In this document: one piece after another, positions 53,749-64,000 of the stretch
How positions within the stretch are numbered: the first letter of the stretch is position 1
Layout of the letters: each line of letters begins with the position of its first letter
From: Podospora pseudocomata
Taxonomy: Eukaryota > Ascomycota > Sordariomycetes > Sordariales > Podosporaceae
Assembly (NCBI RefSeq): GCF_035222375.1
Contig: NC_085887.1
Coordinates: 2,083,501-2,147,500 of the forward strand
Length of the DNA: 64,000 bases
Direction: 5' to 3'
The notes under the pieces: generated by a model
Database searches by the model: none
The model's input: only the letters and a program-made list of their open reading frames with translations
What the model was told of the DNA's origin: nothing
Translations under genes and position numbers: made by a program

Positions 53749-54968
53749 GGTGTTTCTCCCGGAGACGGAGGGGGCTATCGGCCGAAGGGAAGGTTCCAAA
53801 CAAACAAACAAAACAGACCCAGCCGCCACTGACGCTCGGCGCCGTTTTCCCTATCTAAGTTGCAGGCGATAAACAAGGAAGTGGGCTCGAGCATGCGAAA
53901 CAGAGACAGCAACAAAACGGGCCAGTCGGCGATAAACGCTTTATCAATCAAATCTGATAAGAGAAACCTGTACTGTATGTAAGGTGAGAAAAGCAGCAAG
54001 CGAACACGACTGCCAAAACGAAACCTGCAGCAGTATAAATTTTCCCTCTCTCGCAAAACCAATGACTAATAACGAGGGCTTTGCTGGTTCAGTCGAAACG
54101 ACAGGCGATGCTCAGAGAACAAGCAAAACAAATATCGAGTTAAAGATCTCGACGTCCACAGCCATTGAACGGGGGACTCGTCAACTCCTTCCTCTTCTGA
54201 CTGTAGAGTTGGTGTGATGTGGTCGTGATCGTTGGTGATGCGTGTTGAGGAATAAGATTCTCGGAGATCCGACACTTTTCGCCGAGGCTGCCCCTCTTTC
54301 TGCCAGCTTCACCTGTTCATCCGATGATTGGCCGACTGAAGCAGAGAGGACTGTGCTTACATAAGGTCAGGATATTCTGTCAATGAGCAGGGAAGTCATC
54401 CTCCTGGACCTTGGGTATGAAGAAAGATGGGATGATGACCTCGGAGGAAACATTGCAGCTTTGCAGTGAGTTTCTCTGACCATGTGGAAAGGTCGAAGTC
54501 TATGGATTTAAACCAGACTTTTCCAATTGCCTAACGAACCTTCATGTGACAACGGAACAAGACATTGTTCCGAAACTCTGAGGGTTAGGGGTGGATATGG
54601 ACACTCAACAAAGCAACCACGACGATGAAGACGGAACTATTCACTGTGAGCAAGCCGCACACAAGGAACATTCGTTCTATTGGAGAACCAGACTTTGAAT
54701 CAGACCCCCGATCAATCCGTCCCCATTGTCCCAGAACCACGGGACGGGCTGACCGACCAGCGACTTATTCGCAAGCTTAGAAGAGGCTTGGCAATGGTGT
54801 GGTGGGACAAAGACAGAGCTTGGGTCTGAAAGGCCACCGACGCCACCAAACGGTCTGGCTTGGCTCGGCGCACTAGACACGGTGCAACATCGACATTCGG
54901 GTTTTGTGGGATCGCAAATTCCAGTCGGGTTTGGGCACCTTCGAGAGACGCGATGGCGGTATGATAAC
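53749..54968. other. Divergent promoter region of the Zn2Cys6 factor and the phosphoesterase
   Basis: 1.22 kb without a gene. I did not see a CACGTG box (the Pho4/NUC-1 type phosphate-response site) in this gap, so phosphate control of the phosphoesterase is not evident from the sequence. Confidence 0.45.
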
Positions 54969-56324
54969 ATGCGCGCATTTTTTTGGATATTTTTGCTTGG
55001 ATGCGCCTGCTGGGAGGCTGCACGCGCTGCCAGCTTAGTGCCGGGGAAGGCCTTTGATCGTTTGATCACGATATGGCTGGAGAATCAGGTTGGTCCAACA
55101 GTCCACACACAACCATTCCACATGTGCTCCATAACATGTTTACTGACCAGTATAATGGTACGTGTAGGACTATGCCAAGGTTGTCTTGGAGCCTAGCATC
55201 GCCGACTTGAAGAGGAAGGGCATCTTGCTCACGAGGTTCTATGCGCACACCCATCCATCCCAGCCAAACTACCTGGCCGCCATCGGTGGGGATTATTGGG
55301 GCCTCGATCACGATGACATGGTTCATATCCCTGAGAACGTCTCGACAGTGGTGGACCTGCTGGATTACCGGAACATAAGCTGGGCAGGTTACTTTGAGGA
55401 CATGCCCGGCCCGGGGTACATGGGGAACTATAGCGATGGACAGACTGGGAACGGCACATGGGACTATGTGAGGAAACACAAGTACGAACACGTGGAATCG
55501 GGCTTCTTGATGGAGAATGCTAACCTCGTACCAGTCCATTTGTGTCGTATGAAAGCGTCATTATGGAGGGAGAGCGGCTGCTGGCCCTAGACTCCTTCCG
55601 TGCCTTCCAAAGGGCCTTCAAGGCAAAGGAGGTTCCCCAATTTGTGTTCATGACCCCCAACATGAGTACGTATTCTTCCATCTCTTCATCACCCGCCGCG
55701 GTATAGATCAAAGACTGACATGGCGCAGTGAACGATGGCCACAACACGAGCAACAAGTTTGCTGCTGACTGGGCCCACAAGTTCCTTCAACCTCTTCTGG
55801 ATCCTAAAGCTTTCGACGAAAAGACGTTGATAATGCTTACGTATGATGAATCGGAAGATTACAGCCAGCCTAACCACATCGTCACTTTGCTTCTGGGAAG
55901 CGCAATTCCTCCAGCGCTCAAGGGAACAGAAGACAGCACCTTCTACACCCACTTCAGCTTGCTCTCGACCATCCAGAACAACTGGATGCTGCCCAATCTC
56001 GGCAGGTATGACGTTGGAGCAAATGTGTTTCAGTTTGTTGCAGATGCGTCTGGTTACACCAAGAACAAGGAGCCTGCCAATGCAGCGTCAGTCAACAATT
56101 CAATATCATACCCGGGGTTTCTGCACACCGAGCCCACAAACAGACTGGACATCCCAATACCAAACGACAAATTGATTGGCGCCGGTGGGCTTCCGATCCT
56201 TGACAAGATCAAGCAGAAATGGGCCGGTGACAACAAGAAGGTGGGGAAGACGCCGTACGACGGCAGCGGGAATGTGCACGATGGCGACAACCCGCCAGTC
56301 TACAACCCTCCCAAGGCCAATTGA
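54969..56324 (+). CDS. Secreted acid phosphatase/phosphoesterase (PF04185), four exons
   Basis: Join of 54969-55088, 55168-55481, 55535-55665 and 55729-56324 (1161 nt, 386 residues). The introns (79, 53, 63 nt) all have CTGAC or GCTAAC branch sites; the splice joins build continuous family sequence. A signal peptide opens the protein (MRAFFWIFLLGCACWEAARA). Phosphoesterase features: ITIWLENQDYAKV near the metal-binding start, HTHPSQPNYLAAIGG, FVFMTPNMMNDGHNTS and MLTYDESEDY, which carry the Asp, Asn, His and Glu residues of this family (fungal PhoA, bacterial AcpA and phospholipase C). Several N-glycosylation sites (NVS, NIS, NYS, NGT, NTS) fit secretion. It probably hydrolyses phosphomonoesters outside the cell or in vacuoles. 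The length is near the fungal norm. Confidence 0.93.
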
Positions 56325-56854
56325 TTAGATAATTGGATGCCCAGCATAAGTCTTCCCTTGCAGGTTGTGCTTCTCGTGTGTGCTCCGTGGCTCCTTCCAT
56401 TTCTACACTTTCTCTGGCTCTTCACTCGATCGCTGTCATCGTTCCTTCCCTATGGCAGCACTGCTCTCCATGCCCCTTACAATTTTGGGAAGCTGCGGGT
56501 GCCAATGAAGGGCCTGCCGTGCGTCCATGTCATTCATCTTCGGACCTGAACTTCCATCAATCTCGCACACACTTCGGAAGGAAAGCTGCAAGTCGTCCGC
56601 AAGAGGGAGGCCCTGGTAATGGCCCCAAGGAACTCTGTTTGCTTCTGCCTCGGCGGGAACATCCCTTTCTGTGTTTCTCAGCAGCCTTCTCGTATCTCTT
56701 GACATCTTCAGGCCTGCCATTCCATGCATGGCAACCTCTGGGAGACCAGCCCACACCACCACCACCGTTTCTTGGAATACTTTGTAGATCCTACATCTTT
56801 GCATGCCCCCCGAGTTGGTGATGCCTGCTGGCCTGTCCGAATCACGTCGCAATC
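56325..56854. other. Intergenic gap before the orphan protein gene
   Basis: 530 bp between two plus-strand genes; open frames here overlap and look like chance. Probably the 3' flank of the phosphoesterase and the leader of the next gene. Confidence 0.45.
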
Positions 56855-59800
56855 ATGGCCGTCTTCTGCTGCTGCACTTCGGCACGGTCGTCCAAAACAC
56901 GGACAATCGCACCAAGAAGTCCTGAGCCTGTGTTACCTTCACCACCACCCCTTGCTCGCCTCCCCGGACCCCTTACCCTGAATCCAGTCAATCCACTCTC
57001 GACTGAGACATCGCCCAGATCGCTCTCATCACTTCAGCCTTCGGTACCTGCCACCATCAGCCCCATCGAACCCATAGAGCTCGGCCAGTTGGTAGTCGAA
57101 GACTCGGACAGTGAAGATGAGCCTGACCATCCAGCACCCCACAATAAGAGCACCAGCACCCTCCACCTGGTCCGCACCCGTATCCGCCGTCACCTCTCCC
57201 AGGATTCGCTCTCAAAGAAGAAGGCTCGGTCTGCAGTGGGCTTCACCGAGGAGGAGATTCAGCGACGAGCCGAGCTGAAACGGCTTATGCACAAAAGAAT
57301 CCAGGAGGAGCTCCGGAGTGAAGAAGGACAAAAATCCACACGGAGTGAAGTCTCCTCTGATCGACACCCTGGCAGTCCCAAGATTGACCTTCTTCCTGGC
57401 GGCGGACCGCGGGACAATATCGAGTTTGTTGTTGCCGATGACAGCAGGCCCAACTCACCCGGAATGAACAGTGAAGCACCGGATGCTGGTCAGACTGATC
57501 CCGAAGCTCTTGCACCGGTTGCCGCAAATTCCAAAACAGTTCGAGAACAAGGCTCCTTCCCAGAGATGCCAGCATCACCAGATCTTGTGCCTCGGCGGTA
57601 TCCAAGCACTAGCGAGACCTCATCAATTGCTTCCTGGCGGCTTTCTTACAGTGCAGGCCAGCTCGACGAACTGGCCAGCTACATTGACCGAGGAGAGCCA
57701 TCGAGTCATGTAGATGCTGTGCACAGCTCCTCTGCGTCACACCCGGAATCCATCATTCGTCTTCCAACCTCGGGATTGGATCCACCACGCCCTGCCCATT
57801 CGTTGTCACGCTCACATTCGTCACCCGCCCGACCCGGCACGCAAGTTACTGAGACTGCATCCGTTGTAGAGCAGTCTCCATTGAGCGTCTGGCTGCGAAG
57901 TCAGGGCCTTCGATCTCGTTCTTCCTCGCCTGCAAGATCATCCGAACAAGACTTTGAGCAAGGTGCAAGTGTTCAGCAAGCCGAGGTGGTTTATCTCAGG
58001 AGATGGAGCTCTGTTCAAAATTCTGCCGTCCCAGAGGCTGAGAGTCAGAAGCCGGAAATAGTCCACCTCTACGACATGGATATTCATCGCCAGTTGGGAA
58101 CTCAAACTTTCAACACACCAATGGATTCTCCAACACGATCCCGATCGATGAGAAACAGTGGTGCAAGCGGTTCCTGCGGTGCTCAAACTTCGGGAAGTAC
58201 AATCCGTCCTTCTTCCGACCCTCCAAGCAAACCTCCAAGCAACAAGTCGACTTTCAGCCACTCTGAAGTTATCTTGGCTCCACACGACCCGAATAACCTG
58301 GGGACTAAATCATCGTCGGTGTACCCATCAGCTGGACAAAGTGTACAGTTGAGCGCAGGCGCGTCTACTCTTGATCTTCCGGCGACACTTGCCCCCCACG
58401 AGTTACCGCCAGCTTTTACTTTGCCAGGTTTCAAATGTGTGTGAGTCCCATGCTTGTGATTGGCAGTTGCTAACTCTGGACTGACAGGGCTCGATGCTGT
58501 GAATAATCCATACCTTGTAGGAGAACCGGTGGAAAGTTCCCACCGAACAACAGGAGAAAACTCGGCCAACAACAGTTTGCCACTTCTGGAAGGACGCTCA
58601 GAGCTCCACAGGTCTTCGACAGTTACAAAAGCCGATGCCTCGAGCAGGGTCCGCAAGGAGTCTCAACTGGATACGGTTGAAAAGAGTATCGGATATTTTC
58701 ATCTTGGCCACGGTGCACCTGCACTTATCGTCAAGAGGTTCCGGAAGGAGGCAGACACACCTCCCCCGGAGCCGGTGAAACACTCTTTTCTGGCACGCCT
58801 TCATTTAACCATCCCTAGAAGAACCAAAATAAGCCCACGAAACTTTGACGGCGCGGTCACAGAACAAGAACAGGAGCAGGGGCAGGGACCGAACTGGGAG
58901 CCAGAGCCGTCACCACCACCGTTGAGACATTGTCCAGGCGTCAAACGTGGGCGTCCTGACTCTTGGGGAACAGCCATCACCTCACTGTACCACCCTCTAA
59001 CCCCGATTCTTTCCGAGTATGAAGGCAGTGCAGATGATCTGTGGAGGTTAGGCATACGCGACGAGTCTCCGAAACAACAGACGGAGTCTCGCGGTATCAA
59101 AGCCCATCGCCGTGGTTCAAGTTTCCCCGAAAGTCTGAACAAGAGGCTCCAAGCTGTTGCCGATTCGGAGCACAGTGGCAGCTCCTCTGGGTATATGGGT
59201 GTTCCGAGTACTGACCCGTCTTGTCGTTTCTCGTCTGCACCGGGCTCGCCGGTCTCTCATACAACTGATTGCGGCTTGTCGTCCATCGCAGAGACGACCG
59301 AGACCCCCAAGCGCAGTTCGTCCACAGGCCTCCAAAGCCCAATTTACGATGCATTCAGAACACACTACCCAGCAAGAAGCAGCGATTTCACCCGAGACTG
59401 TCCCAGATCCCCACTGGCACAGACAGGCTCCCGACTTCGTGACTCTTCTACTCCTGGCGACCAATCTACCTGCGTCACCCCTGAGCTCGTTGTGGACCAC
59501 CCGGAAATCGTGATTGAAGCCGCACGCCAACCCCACAAAAACGACTCCCGCCTTACTCTCAAGTCGAGCACCCAGTCCTTCTCTGGGAAGTTTGGAAAAG
59601 CCATCAAGTCAAGTTTTGGAAAGCTCGTCCCCCACCGCGGGCCCTCCAACAGCACTGGTTCGAAGTCGCTGGAAAGCCTCAAAAGGCGAGGAAGCGGAGC
59701 CAGAGCAGAGGTTGTGAAACTTCAAAAGTCACAAGACGTAGGAGTTTCATGCCGGGGCCCGAAGTATTGGCAGACAAATACGCCAAAAAGGGGTCGCACG

Positions 59801-60283
59801 ATTTCTCTCAGCACACGGATGGCGACCTTGTTGCATTCTGACTCGAATCCCGAAGAGGAGAAGCGACAGCATCCTAGCCATCACCAGCTCCGGCATCGTG
59901 CACCTCTTTGTGCACTGCCTATAAACACACCTATTCGAGATCGACAAGCCAGCAGTAGCGCAGACAACAGCAAAGACTCGTCGACGACAGCCGAAAAGTT
60001 TATTACGCCATTCAGCTCATTTTATCACAGCAACAATGATACGGCATCGTTTCACTCTTGTCATGATAAAGGGGATACTACGGATATCAATTCCATCAAA
60101 AGCGATAGCACACTGGCTCATCGACTGCATATTGCCTCGGCGCCTCACTTGAGTGCGCCGCCGGCGGGAGCGGCCAAGTTTCAGACTTGGAGTGGGAGGG
60201 AGAGGAGCAGGCCGCTGATTACGGTGCAGAGCATGGAGCAGATGCGGTTGAGGAGGGTGAATACAGTGGTGAGAGTTGTGTGA
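56855..60283 (+). CDS. Large orphan protein with cysteine-rich N-terminus, two exons
   Basis: Join of 56855-58436 and 58488-60283 (3378 nt, 1125 residues). The 51-nt intron uses GTGTGT rather than the nearby GTGAGT, because only the former keeps the long downstream frame (junction AAAT|GG); GCTAAC and CTGAC branch sites are present. The protein begins MAVFCCCTS, a cluster of three Cys that would suit palmitoylation. It continues with mostly disordered sequence, rich in S/P/T, with acidic (EDSDSEDE) and basic stretches. One helical patch (EEEIQRRAELKRLMHKRIQEEL) and a short block GKFGKAIKSSFGKLVPHRG may be conserved. I recognise no domain. The final residues TVVRVV are followed by the stop; a further 3' exon is possible since GTGAGAG occurs there. 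Confidence 0.75.
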
Positions 60284-60895
60284 TGTGTGTGTTGAGGGAA
60301 CTGGTGAAGGGTGACAGTGTGTGGTCAAGAATGGTCAGCGGGTGCTTGAGTGAGCAACAAGGCAGATTTTGTTTTTGGTTGTTTATGATGGGGGTTTATG
60401 AAGGACAGCTTTTTTTTTTTTTTTTTCGCATGGTGGGCTGTTTTGGTAGGTGCATGTCTATACTATTTCAGCTCTTATGACGCCGACCTCAAGGACGCAG
60501 CAAAAAAAGAGGGGGAAGAAGGCCGGACATGTATGGTTAGAGTTGTGGTATATTAGGGGATATGAAGGAGGGTGGTTATGGTTATTTATTGGGCAGTTGT
60601 AAAAGACGGGAGTGTAGGTATAGTTTATGTAGCTGTGACCAGGGGTGGAGGAGTGTTGTTAATAGAGTACATATTGGTTGACGATGGGTTCTATTGTCTG
60701 GGTGACTGTTCGGTGGTGATCGATATGGCACGATCAATGTTGGCAAGGCATGATCTAAAGCTGGAGACTGGGTCTTGCGAGCGTGTCGTTCAGTTGGGAC
60801 ATGCAATCAGACACATTTATGGAGACAAAAGTAAGCCGAAACAAGCCCATCATGATTCATTACTATTACAACCAAAACTATCTCTCACTCACTCT
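60284..60895. other. Convergent gap with a T17 run
   Basis: 612 bp between the orphan gene and the Sec6 3' end. A run of 17 T lies at 60410-60426. Nothing else was recognised. Confidence 0.5.
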
Positions 60896-63166
60896 CTACT
60901 TGACCTTACTCATAATCGTCTCCGGCCCCCTAACCACATCCATCTGCGCGGCCCTCGCCTTGACGGCATTCAGCATACTCCTCTCAAAGTCATCCCTGCT
61001 CCTCAACACGGCCTCGACCCAGCTGATCTGCAAGTCCCAATACGACGTCTTGAAGCCTGCAAACGTGTCCGGGATCTGTTCCTTTTCCGCAGTCAGCAGG
61101 CCCAGAAACGCCTCCGTGACCCTCCACGTCTCCTTGATGGCGTTGCCCACTTCCGGGTTGGGAAGGGAATTAAAAAACTCGAACGCGGTAGACAAGTCGT
61201 CAAAGATCTTGTCCTGAAAGTTATCCACCCTCCTAAACTTGGCGCCCTTGTTCCTGACCGAGCCGAGGTACCGGACGAGGAGCTCGTCGGCAAAGATTTC
61301 GATAAAAATGTCAACGAGCGAGTGATGCAGCACCATCCTGTAGTCCGAGACGTACTCCTCAAACGTGGCGATCATGCGCGCCATGTGGGTGGTGGTGTAC
61401 CACTTTGGCGTGAAAAAGTCGGGCATGACAGTCCTAAAGTCAACGGAAAAGACCAGGCTGGCAAACTTGGCCATGCACCACGTGGACAAGTCAACGTAGC
61501 CGTCCCGCAGGGTGGTGACTTCTGCTTCGGCGCGGTCCATGTACTGGGGCGTGACGAGGGGAGAAAACTTTTTCCTAAAGTCCGAGAGGTAAGCCAGCCG
61601 GCCTTCTTCCTCGTTGTCGTCTATGCAGGCTATCTGGTCGTTCGCCGTGGCCACAAGCCAGTCCTGCAGCGGTTGGAACCCCTCCAGGTCGCCCGTGGTG
61701 GAGTTTTCGTACCGCGCAGACTCGTCCTCGAGCATCTTCTGCCAGGCCTGCTGGCGTTGGCGTAGGCGTTGGAACATGGCGTCGACTACACCCTCGACCA
61801 CATCCGCTCGCTTGGAGTTGGCTGCTGCTTCGAGTTGTTCCCTCAGCATGCGCCAGAGATCGATGAGGTTCTTGTTGCGAAAATACCCGTACTCGTCTGT
61901 TTCCAGGTTCCCGCCGTCGACACCTCGTTCAGCAAAATCCTTCCTCTCCGCCGCCCAAATCCGATCAATCCACTCGTCTAAAAACTTGATGATGAGCTGT
62001 CTGAAATCCCTCACCAGCTCCGTCTCCCTGTTGTCGATGACCTGCACCCCCAACTCCTCCTGCTTGAACCCCAACTTCAGCATCTTCCTATAATACTTCT
62101 CCGGCCACCCCACAATCTCCAACGTGTGGCTACTGCTCGTCTCCGGGTCCTCCACGATCCCAATCAAGAAATCATGCATCATCTGGTGAAAGATCACCGC
62201 CCACGTCTTGAAAATCTTCCACTTCCTCGGCATCAGCTGCTTCTGCTCCATCCCCAACCTCACCGTGTTCAAATCATTAAAATACCACCTCAAACTCTTC
62301 TCCAACCCCCCCGGATCCCCCATAAACTCCTGCCTGCTCTTTTCAAACTGCGGCGCCGCCGCATCTTTGATGCACTCCAAAAACCTCTCCTTGTAACCCC
62401 TCACAGTCTTGGCCCCGTCAGTAATGCTCTGAAACCTCGTCGCAATCTCCCTATGGTCCTTCAGCGCCTCCTGCAGCGCCATAACCCTCTGATCACTCTT
62501 CTCCTCCGCCTCCACAATCAACGCAAACCTCACCACCAAACTCTCATTCTCCGCCTGCACCAACGTGATCAAACTCATAGCAATCAGCTCAATCCTCTCA
62601 TCAAACACCCTCACCACCCCATCCAACCTCTCAAAATAATCCTCCAACGTCACCCTCAACCCCGGATCATCCCCCCTACTAATCTGCTCCATCGCATCAT
62701 CCCTTATATTCCTCAACCTCGTCAGCTCATAATGCACCCTCAACAAATTCGGCATCGCCTCGTAATCAGCCTCGTCCTCCCTCAGCATCTCCTCCACCTC
62801 CGCCACCCTCTCCGCGAACCCCTCCAGGTTCCTCCTCATCGTCTCGACAGCGTTGAAGTTACGATGTGCTTGACTGACGAGGTTGATCGTCGCAAAGTCT
62901 GTGCCCGTGATCTGGTTTTGGGATTCCGAGGCGATCTTGTCAATCTTGATCATTTCTTCCTTAATCGACTGTAGTGTTTTTTGCGAGTCGGATAGGTGTG
63001 TCATGCCGGATTGGGTTGTTTCGAGCTGGTCGCGCAGGCCGGCGCGGAGCTGGGAGTCGATCAGGGATTTTTTGCGGGCGAATTCGGTTTTGAGGGCCGA
63101 GAGCTTGTCGAAGAGGTCGTCTGGGTGGCGGAGGAGGGTGGGGAGGTGGACGGGGGGGATGTCCAT
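60896..63166 (-). CDS. SEC6: Exocyst complex subunit Sec6
   Basis: A single exon of 756 residues, close to yeast Sec6 (805). Nearly all-helical sequence with an N-terminal coiled coil (LDSQLRAGL-type region, MTHLSDSQKTLQSIKEEMIKI) and the conserved core ESLVVRFALIVEAEEKSDQR. The C-terminal helical bundles include SLVFSVDFRTVMPDFFTPKWY and MARMIATFEEYVSDYRMVLHHSL. Sec6/EXOC3 is a core exocyst subunit that helps tether secretory vesicles at growth sites such as hyphal tips. The start MDIPPVHLPTLLRHPDDLFDKL is a good family N-terminus. The codon use has a strong run of C-ending codons, and the minus-strand gene throws long mirror frames on the plus strand that should be ignored. Confidence 0.94.
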   Translation of the reverse strand: MDIPPVHLPTLLRHPDDLFDKLSALKTEFARKKSLIDSQLRAGLRDQLETTQSGMTHLSDSQKTLQSIKEEMIKIDKIASESQNQITGTDFATINLVSQAHRNFNAVETMRRNLEGFAERVAEVEEMLREDEADYEAMPNLLRVHYELTRLRNIRDDAMEQISRGDDPGLRVTLEDYFERLDGVVRVFDERIELIAMSLITLVQAENESLVVRFALIVEAEEKSDQRVMALQEALKDHREIATRFQSITDGAKTVRGYKERFLECIKDAAAPQFEKSRQEFMGDPGGLEKSLRWYFNDLNTVRLGMEQKQLMPRKWKIFKTWAVIFHQMMHDFLIGIVEDPETSSSHTLEIVGWPEKYYRKMLKLGFKQEELGVQVIDNRETELVRDFRQLIIKFLDEWIDRIWAAERKDFAERGVDGGNLETDEYGYFRNKNLIDLWRMLREQLEAAANSKRADVVEGVVDAMFQRLRQRQQAWQKMLEDESARYENSTTGDLEGFQPLQDWLVATANDQIACIDDNEEEGRLAYLSDFRKKFSPLVTPQYMDRAEAEVTTLRDGYVDLSTWCMAKFASLVFSVDFRTVMPDFFTPKWYTTTHMARMIATFEEYVSDYRMVLHHSLVDIFIEIFADELLVRYLGSVRNKGAKFRRVDNFQDKIFDDLSTAFEFFNSLPNPEVGNAIKETWRVTEAFLGLLTAEKEQIPDTFAGFKTSYWDLQISWVEAVLRSRDDFERSMLNAVKARAAQMDVVRGPETIMSKVK

Positions 63167-64000
63167 TTTGGAGGTGTTATATGGGGGTCGATGGGAGGCG
63201 TGGTTGTTCGTCGGAGGTTATGAGAGGGGTTCGGTGGTGGTTGAGGTGGTGGTGGTGGTGGTTCGGGGGTGGCCTGGAGGGGCGGCGCATCAATAGGGGT
63301 GGTTCGGAGGCGTCGCGGGATAATTCAATATCGTTTTGTTTGGGGTATCAGAGGCTGGCTTTCATCAGTCGTAAACGTCTTCTTAAATATGCCGAGAGAT
63401 GTCGTTGGTGTTGTTACAGGGTTGTGTTGAGTTCGAGGACAAGGTATCGTTGATGTTTGGGGATGGTTCGTAGCCTTGCAGCAGCTGGGACGGGGGACGA
63501 GCTTCTGGAATGCGGCTGTGGCCCGTGCGTCAAGCTCGGAATCTCGTTGAGGAGAGGCACAAGCCGAGCTTCTCAAGCTCCCAGAAACTGGCAATGTGAT
63601 GTTAATTAGAGATTGAGACTAACTGTGAGATTAGGTTTGGAAATTAGCTACCCTACACTGAATAGGGCTTCAAATCAGGCTGTCGAGGAGGCACTGGTGA
63701 AGCAAGGCTGCTATATCTGGATATCCCTTCATCAACAGTAACGTCATAGCAAGCTGGCAAGCCGGAATGTGCCCTCATCAGCCTTATATCTCCGATCCCA
63801 AAGGATATCAATCATAGGTCCGTCTCCAATGGCACGCTATCCTGCTATGCCGAAGAGGCCCAAACAAGCTCCCACCTGTCATCCTCGAAGCTTGTCACAA
63901 GAAAGAGCTGTTTGTTAGACTGGATGTCAGTCGACTCTCGCCACGAGCTTCTGGTGTCAGACCAAGTCCCAAGCACATCAGTAGGTAGTTCGTTATCAGT
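63167..64000. other. Right edge, upstream of Sec6, no supported gene
   Basis: 834 bp. The first part is the Sec6 leader region, G/T-rich on the plus strand. A 90-codon minus frame at 63325-63594 lacks any recognisable feature. The last 400 bp hold nothing identifiable; a gene could begin beyond the edge. Confidence 0.4.

Noticed and set aside
62126-62974. 282-codon plus-strand open frame inside Sec6
   Set aside because: Composition (P, L, H, R-rich) is that of a shadow frame of C-ending codons on the other strand; Sec6 is clear.
63325-63594. 89-codon minus-strand frame upstream of Sec6
   Set aside because: No recognisable feature; likely Sec6 leader or promoter sequence.

Overview
The window looks like nuclear DNA of a filamentous ascomycete, most likely a sordariomycete and probably Sordariales. 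The genes are widely spaced and carry short introns of about 50-100 nt with GTxxGT-type donors, CTRAC branch sites and YAG acceptors. 5S rRNA genes are dispersed among protein genes, a Tad-type LINE is present, and the gene families are fungal (Pth11-like CFEM receptor, SAT4-type rhodopsin-fold protein, Zn2Cys6 factor). No CRISPR array, operon, riboswitch or origin is visible. I found no coherent new gene system. The most unusual items are the LINE with its probable target-site duplication, a covarying pair of 5S rRNA genes, a decayed membrane-protein gene, a membrane-anchored pirin and a cluster of hairpins.

Layout. 0-6 kb: a small Myb/SANT protein, a doubtful hypothetical gene and an Rqc1/TCF25 homologue, all on the minus strand. 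6.8-14 kb: an orphan multi-pass membrane protein and the Scd6/Lsm14 P-body protein on plus, then a pirin with an N-terminal membrane anchor on minus. 14.07-20.14 kb: a GC-rich Tad-clade LINE inserted in minus orientation, flanked by a 14-bp direct repeat and broken by several frameshifts. 20-28 kb: a rhodopsin-fold membrane protein (minus), a BAHD-like acyltransferase (plus) and the box C/D snoRNP factor Bcd1 (minus). 31-35 kb: a DENN-domain protein (plus). 36-42 kb: the mitochondrial i-AAA protease Yme1 (minus), Orc6 (plus) and an extended-SDR reductase (minus). 42.2-42.6 kb: two 5S rRNA genes in tandem. 42.7-45.5 kb: a fungal membrane-protein pseudogene (minus). 46-50 kb: a DUF2470 protein and a CFEM/Pth11-like receptor (both minus). 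51-56 kb: a Zn2Cys6 transcription factor (minus), divergent from a secreted phosphoesterase (plus). 56.8-63.2 kb: a large orphan protein (plus), convergent with the exocyst subunit Sec6 (minus).

Most genes are housekeeping functions: ribosome quality control, mRNP control, snoRNP assembly, replication licensing, mitochondrial proteostasis, exocytosis and Rab regulation. They sit beside surface-sensing or accessory genes. Neighbours do not form an obvious pathway. The acyltransferase and reductase stand alone, without cluster partners. Multi-exon models were joined by hand from splice signals; where stated, the exon lengths sum to a multiple of three and the reading frame stays open across every junction.
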